Origin: Clostridia bacterium
GTDB lineage: Bacteria > Bacillota_A > Clostridia > Oscillospirales > CAG-272
Reading direction: 5' to 3'
Assembly (NCBI GenBank): GCA_017500625.1
Contig: JAFVYX010000005.1
Location: 1 to 12,590 of the forward strand
Length of the DNA: 12,590 nt
Shown here: in pieces, positions 1 through 5,217 of the stretch
How positions within the stretch are numbered: position 1 is the stretch's first letter
Layout: every line of letters begins with the position of its first letter
Program-made: the position numbers and the translations under genes
The notes under the pieces: model-generated
Databases searched by the model: none
What the model was told of the DNA's origin: nothing
Seen by the model: the letters and a program-made list of their open reading frames with translations, nothing else

Positions 1-1
1 C

Positions 2-931
2 GGCAAGCGCGGCTATGTGACCGAGCTGCTCAAGGGCCTCCGCGATCTTGACGTGGAGGAGAAAAAGACGGCAGGCGGGCTCATCAACCGATTTAAGAGC
101 GAGGCCGAGGCGGCCATTGCCGCGGCAGGGGAGGCCCTTGCGGCCAAGGCGCTGGAGGAGTCGCTCAAGAACGCCAAGCGCTACAATCCCACGCTGCCCT
201 CGGCGGCGGCGGTCGGCTCGTACCACCCCATCACCCTCGTGCGCCGCTCGCTCGAGAGCATCTTTGCGGGTATGGGCTTCACGGTCGAGGATTATCAGGA
301 GATCGTCAACGACTACCAGTGCTTTGAGTCCCTCAATATTCCAAAGCACCACCCCGCCCGCGATATGCAGGACACCTTCTATCTTGAGAACGGCCAGCTT
401 CTGAAGACGCAGACCTCGGCGGCGCAGAACGCCATTATGAAAAAGTACGGCGCCCCCCTGCGTGCCATCTTCCCCGGTCGCTGCTTCCGCAACGAGGCGA
501 CCGACGCCTGCCACGAGAACACCTTCTTCCAGATGGAGGGTATGATGATCGATAAGGACATCTCGATCTCGAACCTCATCTACTTTATGAAGACCATGCT
601 CTCGGAGGTGTTCGCGCGTCCCATCAACGTGCGCCTGCGCCCCGGCTTCTTCCCGTTCACCGAGCCGGGCTTTGAGCTTGACATCAGCTGTCTCATCTGC
701 GGCGGAAAGGGCTGCCCCTCCTGCAAGAACAGCGGCTGGCTGGAGCTTTGCCCCTGCGGTATGATCCACCCGAACGTTCTCCGCGAGGGCGGCATCGATC
801 CCGAGGAGTACACGGGCTTCGCGTTCGGCCTCGGCCTTACCCGTCTTGCCATGATGAAGTACGGCATCAAGGATATCCGCGATTTCAACTCGGGCAGTCT
901 TTCGGCCCTTGAGCAGTTTGTGAGTGAGTAA
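2..931 (+). CDS. pheS: Phenylalanyl-tRNA synthetase alpha subunit, 5' partial
   Basis: This is the catalytic alpha subunit of the (alpha-beta)2 phenylalanyl-tRNA synthetase, which charges tRNA-Phe in the cytoplasm. The window edge cuts off the N-terminus. The frame is open from base 2 and begins GKRGYVTELLKGL, which matches an internal PheS stretch, so the GTG at 17 is an internal valine codon and not the start. About 309 residues are visible; roughly 30 are missing against the usual ~340. The class II motifs are seen: motif 1 around HPITLVRRSLESIF, motif 2 around FPGRCFRNEATDACHENTFF, and motif 3 in GLGLTRLAMMKYGI near the C-terminus. A Cys cluster (bases 689-760: CLIC, then CPSC, then CPC) sits before motif 3; as I recall, a similar cluster occurs in some Clostridia and Bacteroidetes PheS. 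The stop overlaps the SD of pheT, 12 bp upstream of its start. Confidence 0.97.
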   Translation, partial: GKRGYVTELLKGLRDLDVEEKKTAGGLINRFKSEAEAAIAAAGEALAAKALEESLKNAKRYNPTLPSAAAVGSYHPITLVRRSLESIFAGMGFTVEDYQEIVNDYQCFESLNIPKHHPARDMQDTFYLENGQLLKTQTSAAQNAIMKKYGAPLRAIFPGRCFRNEATDACHENTFFQMEGMMIDKDISISNLIYFMKTMLSEVFARPINVRLRPGFFPFTEPGFELDISCLICGGKGCPSCKNSGWLELCPCGMIHPNVLREGGIDPEEYTGFAFGLGLTRLAMMKYGIKDIRDFNSGSLSALEQFVSE

Positions 932-936
932 GGAGG
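930..936 (+). promoter_or_regulatory. Ribosome binding site of pheT
   Basis: The sequence AAGGAGG starts within the pheS stop codon and lies 7 nt before the ATG at 944. It fixes the pheT start and suggests coupled translation of the two subunits. Confidence 0.85.
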
Positions 937-943
937 AATTGCT

Positions 944-3301
944 ATGATCTTATCTATGAACTGGATCGGCGATTTCGTTGATCTTACGGGGCTGGACAAG
1001 AAGGCCCTCATTCACCGCTTCACCCTCTCGACCGCCGAGGTCGAGGAGGTCATCGAAAAGGGTGCCGACACCTATGGTGTCATCGTTGCCGAGATCGTCT
1101 CGGTCGAGAACCACCCGAACTCGAAGAAGCTCCACCTTCTGAAGATCGACACGGGCCGCGGCATCGTCGATTGCGTGTGCGGCGCTCCCAACGTGCGTGT
1201 GGGCATGCGCGTGGCGTTTGCCACCGAGGGCGGCTCGGTCGCGGGCCACGCGATCGGCGCGGCCACCGTGGCGGGATATCCCTCCTTCGGTATGTGCTGC
1301 TCGGAGGCCGAGCTCGGCATCAGTGCCGACAATTCGGGCCTCTTTGAGATCACCGACGATATTCCGCTCGGCACCGACCTGAAGTCGGTCTATGCCATCG
1401 ACGATATCCTCTTTGAGGTCGACAACAAGTCGCTCACCAACCGCCCCGACCTCTGGGGCCATTACGGCATTGCCCGTGAGTTTTCTGCCATTGCCGAGCG
1501 CCCCCTGAAGCCCGTGCCGACCGCCGACCTTACGGCTTACGAAGCCCTCGCTCCCGTAGCGATCGACGTCCGCGATACCGAGCATGCCTACCGTTACATC
1601 GGCGTGAAGGTCGAGGACATCACGGTGCACACCTCGCCCGTCAATATGCGTATCCGCCTCTTCTACTGTGGTAGCCGCGCGATCAATCTTTTGGCCGATC
1701 TTACGAACTACGTGATGCTCGAGCTTGGTCAGCCGATGCACGCCTTTGACCTGCGCCGCGTCGATAAGATCGAGGTGCAGCGCTTCTCCGAGGGCTTTGC
1801 GTTCGATACGCTGGACGGGCAGTCGCGCGCCATCGACGAGAACACCCTGATGATCACCTCGGGCGATACCCCCGTGGCGGTCGCGGGCATTATGGGCGGT
1901 CTCGCCTCCGAGATCGAGGACGACACCACCTCGCTCCTTCTTGAGAGCGCCTGCTTTGACGGCGTCTCGATCCGCAAGTCCTCCTCGCGCCTCGGTCTGC
2001 GTACCGACGCCAGCATGCGCTACGAGAAGATGCTGGACCCCGAGCTGTGCGCCACGGCCACGGCCCGCTTCCTCACTCTCCTCTTTGCCATCTGTCCCGC
2101 GGCCCGCGTGACGAGTGCCGTCACCGACTGCTACGTCAAACAGTACCCGACGATCGAGATGACGATCGATAAGGCCTACGTTGACCGCTATACGGGCATC
2201 GATATCTCCTCCGACCGCATCGAGCGCACCCTCACGGCCCTCGGCTTCGGCGTTGTCCGCAAGGGCGACGTGTTCGACGTCACCGTGCCCTCGTGGCGCG
2301 CCACCAAGGACGTCACGATCCGCGCCGACCTCATCGAGGAGATCACCCGCATCTACGGCTACGATAACTTTGAGATCTTCACGGCCGAGGGCAAGCTCGC
2401 CCCCGTGCTTCCCGAGGTCACCGCGACCGACGAGGGGCGCGCCAAGACGCTGCTCGTCGACCGCTTCGCTCTGCACGAGGTCCACTCCTACATCTGGTGT
2501 GATGTGCCGAAGTACCGCGAGATCGGCATCGCCGTTGAGGATAACGTTAAGATCCTGAACCCCGGCACGCCCGATCACGCCACCCTCCGCACCTCGATGA
2601 CGCCCACGCTCCTCTCGTTCCTGGCTGAGAATCGCGGCGCCGCCGACAGCTACGGCCTCTTTGAGGTCGGCCGTACCGTCGAGGGCCTCCGCGAGGACGG
2701 CGACTGCAATGAGCGCCGCGTGCTCGGCATTGCGCTTTACAGCCGTGAGGAGAGCGAGGAGGCGGTCTTCCTCCGCGCCCGTGACATTCTCACCTCGCTC
2801 GCCCTCTCGCAAAAGCACACCGAGGCCGTCTTTACGGCGACCGCGCCGCGCCATGCGTGGGAGCACCCCGCCAACACCTTCACCCTTTCGGTCGGCGGTG
2901 TTGTGTGCGGCCGCCTCTCGGTGCCGCACCCGACGGTCGCCGCCGCGATCGACAAGAAGGCGGGCATCGCCTTCGCCGAGGTCGATATGGATCTCTTCTC
3001 GTCGGCCGCCGCCGCCCCGATCCGCTACCGTGAGGCCTCGCGCTTCCCGGGCATCGACATCGATATGACCTTTGCCGCCAACCTGTCGTCGGTCGATTAC
3101 GCCGCCCTCGTCGCTGCCGCTAAGGCCGCGGGTGGCGACCTCCTTGACAGCGTTTCTCTCGTCGGCACCTACGCCACCGAGGACGGGGAGACCATCACCC
3201 TCCGCTTCTCCTTCGTTTCGGCCGAGAAAACGCTTTCGAAGCCCGAGGTCCAGCCCGCCACGGATGCGATAGCTGCGGCCCTCCTCCCCCTTCTGAAGTA
3301 A
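944..3301 (+). CDS. pheT: Phenylalanyl-tRNA synthetase beta subunit
   Basis: This is the beta subunit of phenylalanyl-tRNA synthetase, which binds tRNA, edits mis-charged Tyr-tRNA-Phe and assembles with PheS. The 785 residues are close to the usual ~800. Domains in order: an EMAP/tRNA-binding fold at about residues 40-150 (IVSVENHPNSKKLHLLKID); the B3/B4 editing domain at about 210-370, with LTNYVMLELGQPMHAFDL and the IMGGLASEI segment; B5 at about 400-480; the catalytic-like core, with NPGTPDHATLRTSMTPTLL; and a C-terminal ferredoxin-fold anticodon-binding domain from about 695 (YREASRFPGIDIDMTF). The ATG at 944 has a perfect AAGGAGG (930-936) seven bases upstream. It forms an operon with pheS; the promoter lies left of the window. 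A terminator hairpin begins about 25 bp after the stop. Confidence 0.97.
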   Translation: MILSMNWIGDFVDLTGLDKKALIHRFTLSTAEVEEVIEKGADTYGVIVAEIVSVENHPNSKKLHLLKIDTGRGIVDCVCGAPNVRVGMRVAFATEGGSVAGHAIGAATVAGYPSFGMCCSEAELGISADNSGLFEITDDIPLGTDLKSVYAIDDILFEVDNKSLTNRPDLWGHYGIAREFSAIAERPLKPVPTADLTAYEALAPVAIDVRDTEHAYRYIGVKVEDITVHTSPVNMRIRLFYCGSRAINLLADLTNYVMLELGQPMHAFDLRRVDKIEVQRFSEGFAFDTLDGQSRAIDENTLMITSGDTPVAVAGIMGGLASEIEDDTTSLLLESACFDGVSIRKSSSRLGLRTDASMRYEKMLDPELCATATARFLTLLFAICPAARVTSAVTDCYVKQYPTIEMTIDKAYVDRYTGIDISSDRIERTLTALGFGVVRKGDVFDVTVPSWRATKDVTIRADLIEEITRIYGYDNFEIFTAEGKLAPVLPEVTATDEGRAKTLLVDRFALHEVHSYIWCDVPKYREIGIAVEDNVKILNPGTPDHATLRTSMTPTLLSFLAENRGAADSYGLFEVGRTVEGLREDGDCNERRVLGIALYSREESEEAVFLRARDILTSLALSQKHTEAVFTATAPRHAWEHPANTFTLSVGGVVCGRLSVPHPTVAAAIDKKAGIAFAEVDMDLFSSAAAAPIRYREASRFPGIDIDMTFAANLSSVDYAALVAAAKAAGGDLLDSVSLVGTYATEDGETITLRFSFVSAEKTLSKPEVQPATDAIAAALLPLLK

Positions 3302-3315
3302 GGCCGGTGATTTTT

Positions 3316-3404
3316 GGCATAACCGAAAAGAGCAAGCGTGAGCTTGCTCTTTTCTATCGCCGTCCGTCACCGCTCGACGTACGCTTGTACGCCGTCGGGT
3401 AACG
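3316..3404. repeat. Structured intergenic repeat, copy 1
   Basis: This is the first of two direct copies of an 87-89 bp element. It has a constant left flank (3316-3329, ggcataaccgaaaa), a hairpin whose stem differs from copy 2 (3326-3353), and a 51-bp constant right part (3354-3404). The right part matches copy 2 at 50 of 51 bases (C at 3375, T at 3509). It can fold: 3365-3371 pairs with 3398-3404 around an inner GTAC-GCTT-GTAC hairpin (3379-3390). I do not recognise the family. It could be a dispersed terminator-carrying intergenic repeat of this lineage, or a small structured RNA. Confidence 0.8.
3326..3353 (+). terminator. Intrinsic terminator after pheT, probably bidirectional
   Basis: A perfect 12-bp stem, A4-GAGCAAGC (3326-3337) with GCTTGCTC-T4 (3342-3353), has a GTGA loop. 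The A-tract on one side and T-tract on the other let it act on both strands. It lies 24 bp after the pheT stop and should end the pheST transcript. It is also the variable module of repeat copy 1. Confidence 0.85.
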
Positions 3405-3451
3405 TCCGCCGATTTCTGCTCGAAAATCCCTCGGCCTTGTCGTTGATCCTC

Positions 3452-3538
3452 GGCATAACCGAAAAAAGGAGCTTCGGCTCCTTTTTTCTATCGCCGTCCG
3501 TCACCGCTTGACGTACGCTTGTACGCCGTCGGGTAACG
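3452..3538. repeat. Structured intergenic repeat, copy 2
   Basis: This is the second direct copy of the element at 3316-3404, offset by 136 bp and separated from it by 47 bp that I could not match to anything. The left flank (3452-3465) and the 51-bp right part (3488-3538) are conserved, while the central stem has a different sequence from copy 1. The outer stem of the folded core is one pair longer here (3498-3505 with 3532-3539). Confidence 0.8.
3462..3487. terminator. Intrinsic terminator with UUCG loop, bidirectional
   Basis: An 11-bp perfect stem of six A-T pairs and AGGAGC-type pairs (A6-GGAGC, 3462-3472; GCTCC-T6, 3477-3487) is capped by a C(UUCG)G tetraloop, one of the most stable RNA loops. 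The run of T at the end on the plus strand and of A at the start allow function in both directions. It can back up termination after pheT, and can also stop transcripts from the convergent minus-strand gene before they enter pheT. Confidence 0.85.
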
Positions 3539-3565
3539 GACACCGTTTTTCTTCTGTCTAAAACG

Positions 3566-3591
3566 AACAGCGGCGCCGTAGCGCCGCTGTT
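3566..3591 (-). terminator. Hairpin terminator of the minus-strand membrane protein gene
   Basis: An 11-bp perfect stem AACAGCGGCGC / GCGCCGCTGTT with a CGTA loop begins 4 bp after the stop codon of the minus-strand gene. On the minus strand a short, interrupted T-run (GTTCGTTTT) follows, so it is a plausible but not ideal intrinsic terminator. On the plus strand the stem is followed by a T-rich stretch, so it may also work there. Confidence 0.6.
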
Positions 3592-3595
3592 TGAT

Positions 3596-4285
3596 TTATT
3601 TCTTTTTCTTGAACTGTACCACGGCCCCCAGCACAAAAACCAGGGCAAAAAGGATCAGGTTGATGTGGAGAATGGGCAGAAGCCCCGAGAGGGCCATCGA
3701 GACGAGGTAGCCGCCCAGCGCCGAGGTGACAAGGATCACAACGCCGCGCACAAGGCGCATACCGATCGAGGCAATGACAAACGCCTCAAGGACGGCGACG
3801 ACAAGGGCGATGAGGGGACTGCCGAGGTAAGCGGAAAGGAGACCGTACCCGATGTAGAAGGAGGCGCCGAGCAGGGCCAGGAAGAGCGTGGTGCGGAAGA
3901 GCTTGCAGGCGATCCAGGCGCCGAGCAGGGCGAAGATGAGGATCGCGATCCAGCCCATCCAGGGGGCGGTGAGATACGCGTTGAACACGCCCGAGGAGAC
4001 GAGGAAGTTGCCGAACAGCCCGCCGGCGAGAAGACCCGTGACAAACAGCTCGACCTTGAGCAGGCGGTAGCCGGCGAAGGCCTCGAGAAGACCGATCGCC
4101 GCAAAGAGCAGGACGGGGAGCGTCACCGCATTTCCGAGGTTCTGCGAGAAGAGGAGCGAGACGTCAAGTCCCGCACCGCCCGCGGCCGCTCCCGCTTCCT
4201 CGGCCGAGGCGCAGAGGGGCAGGAGAACGAGGGTGAGCATAAGGGTAAGGAAAACGGCCAAAGGCCGTGCGGATCTGGCTTTCAT
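3596..4285 (-). CDS. Signal-peptide multi-spanning membrane protein, possibly DUF4203/TM198-like
   Basis: A 229-residue integral membrane protein of unknown function. Residues 1-28 form a signal peptide with a basic start, a Leu-rich core and an ASA cleavage site before Glu29. A Cys at 25 is preceded by Leu, a poor lipobox, so lipidation is unlikely. A short Ala/Gly-rich extracytoplasmic stretch follows (29-50), then about seven hydrophobic segments at roughly 55-73, 78-97, 110-130, 132-151, 158-177, 179-200 and 206-224, and a Lys-rich cytoplasmic-type end (FKKKK). The pattern LLEAFAGYRLLKVELFVTG resembles the TM7S3/TM198-like (DUF4203) domain; this is from memory and is not certain. It starts at ATG 4285 with GAGGAGG a few bases upstream. 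It is a single-gene unit, divergent from the next operon and convergent with pheST, driven by the consensus promoter at 4453-4481. Confidence 0.75.
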   Translation of the reverse strand: MKARSARPLAVFLTLMLTLVLLPLCASAEEAGAAAGGAGLDVSLLFSQNLGNAVTLPVLLFAAIGLLEAFAGYRLLKVELFVTGLLAGGLFGNFLVSSGVFNAYLTAPWMGWIAILIFALLGAWIACKLFRTTLFLALLGASFYIGYGLLSAYLGSPLIALVVAVLEAFVIASIGMRLVRGVVILVTSALGGYLVSMALSGLLPILHINLILFALVFVLGAVVQFKKKK

Positions 4286-4351
4286 AGTGACCTCCTCGGG
4301 ACGGTGAAATAGGAAAATTCTTGGGGCAGGGAAGGAAGTGAAAATAATCCC

Positions 4352-4379
4352 TTGAAAAATTATCTTTTTATGATATAAT
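4352..4379 (+). promoter_or_regulatory. Sigma-A promoter of the DUF6062-ATPase-kinase-miaA-galK operon
   Basis: TTGAAA (4352-4357), a 16-bp spacer and TATAAT (4374-4379) form a strong promoter, with TG at 4371-4372 giving an extended -10. The predicted start is near 4386, giving a leader of about 124 nt before the ATG at 4510. It faces the minus-strand promoter at 4453-4481. Confidence 0.8.
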
Positions 4380-4385
4380 GTATAT

Positions 4386-4509
4386 GTACGCGTGTAGCGT
4401 ACGCACGCCGCGCGCCGCGCGGTGGTTCTCGGGCGGCGAAGGGCTCCCTTTCATTATATCCCCCAGAGGACAAAATGTCAAGGCCTACAAAAAGCAAAGG
4501 AGAACTCTT
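4386..4509 (+). promoter_or_regulatory. GC-rich structured 5' leader
   Basis: The leader begins with GC-rich inverted repeats: GCGTG (4390-4394) can pair with CACGC (4404-4408), and CCGCG (4408-4412) with CGCGG (4418-4422), as alternatives. A further small inverted repeat is at 4439-4450. The second half is AT-richer and holds the opposing promoter and then the SD AAAGGAG (4496-4502). I recognise no known riboswitch, T-box or leader peptide. Bases 4386-4446 would be antisense to the start of the minus-strand transcript. Confidence 0.5.
4453..4481 (-). promoter_or_regulatory. Consensus sigma-A promoter, minus strand
   Basis: On the minus strand, a perfect -35 TTGACA (4481-4476), a 17-bp spacer and a perfect -10 TATAAT (4458-4453) predict a start near 4446. 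It would transcribe the membrane protein gene through a leader of about 161 nt. It lies inside the 5' leader of the divergent operon. A small inverted repeat AAGGG-CT-CCCTT (4439-4450) covers the predicted start point. Confidence 0.8.
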
Positions 4510-5214
4510 ATGGAGCGCATTTACACCATTCCCGTGAATGAGGCGTTTGACGCCTCGGCCGCCGACCCTGCCTGCGGCTGCCCGATGTGCGCTCTTTACG
4601 AAAAGCTGGAGGAAGACGAGCTTTCGCTCATTCTCGGCGGCTCGATGATGGAGCCCGACGTCCGCATTCGCACGAATGAGCTCGGCTTTTGCGGTACGCA
4701 TTTCGATAAGCTCTTCGTCCGTAAAAACCGCCTGGGGCTGGCCCTCATTCTCGAAAGTCACCTCGCAAAGGTCAAGGAAAAGCTCACGCCTCACGGCGTG
4801 GGCGCCATTTTCGGCAATCGCGCCGCCAAGGTCGCGGAGGCGGCAGGACGCTTTGAGGGCTCTTGCTATATCTGCGAGAGGATCGAGCATAATTTTTCGG
4901 GCATGACGGCCACGGTCGCCGTGTTGTACGAGGAGGACCCCGCCTTCCGTAAAAAGGTGGAGGCCCAGCCGTGGTTCTGTCTCCCGCACCTGCGCCGTCT
5001 TCTCGAATGTGGCCGCGCCAATCTCCCCAAAAAGCTGTATGCCGATTTTGCCGCCAGCGTGATGGCCCCCGTGGACCGTTACCTGGAGACGCTGTCGGGA
5101 GACGTCAGCTGGTTCTGTAAAAAATTCGATTATCGCTACGGGGAAGAGCCGTGGTACAACTCGAAGGATTCGGTCGAGCGCGCCATTGCTTTTCTTAGCG
5201 GTAAAGAAAGGTGA
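4510..5214 (+). CDS. DUF6062-like protein with two CxxC...CxxH modules
   Basis: A soluble protein of 234 residues that I recognise as resembling the clostridial DUF6062 family, whose function is unknown. It carries two similar metal-site-like modules: C24-PM-C27 with C61-GT-H64, and C119-YI-C122 with C157-LP-H160. The CxxC to CxxH gaps are nearly equal, 33 and 34 residues. Each module looks like a split zinc site joined by a helix, so an internal duplication is likely; zinc binding is inferred. The start is ATG 4510 with AAAGGAG seven bases upstream. The frame is open back to an ATG at 4378, but that lies within the -10 box and would not be transcribed. It is the first gene of its operon, 3 bp before the ATPase gene, which suggests a shared role. 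Confidence 0.75.
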   Translation: MERIYTIPVNEAFDASAADPACGCPMCALYEKLEEDELSLILGGSMMEPDVRIRTNELGFCGTHFDKLFVRKNRLGLALILESHLAKVKEKLTPHGVGAIFGNRAAKVAEAAGRFEGSCYICERIEHNFSGMTATVAVLYEEDPAFRKKVEAQPWFCLPHLRRLLECGRANLPKKLYADFAASVMAPVDRYLETLSGDVSWFCKKFDYRYGEEPWYNSKDSVERAIAFLSGKER

Positions 5215-5217
5215 GCT

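Noticed and set aside
17..931. GTG at 17 as the pheS start
   Set aside because: The frame is open to the window edge and the upstream residues GKRGY fit PheS, so the GTG is an internal Val codon and the gene is cut by the edge.
950..3370. 806-codon open frame antisense to pheT
   Set aside because: It is a by-product of the GC-rich codon usage of pheT; the product is low-complexity, rich in Gly, Asp, Arg and Val, with no recognisable domain, and the plus-strand gene is certain.
3316..3538. CRISPR-like direct repeats
   Set aside because: Only two units of about 88 bp with terminator hairpins inside; the spacing and structure do not fit CRISPR.
3367..3648. Small minus-strand frame across the intergenic repeats as a gene
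   Set aside because: It only reads through the repeats and a terminator stem, and extends into the 3' end of the membrane protein gene in another frame; no SD supports it.
4378..4509. Upstream ATG giving a 44-residue longer DUF6062-like protein
   Set aside because: The ATG lies in the -10 box, before the predicted transcription start, and the added residues look unlike the family; ATG 4510 has a good SD.
4386..4509. Riboswitch in the operon leader
   Set aside because: The hairpins are simple and GC-rich with competing alternatives; I recognise no known aptamer and see no terminator before the SD.
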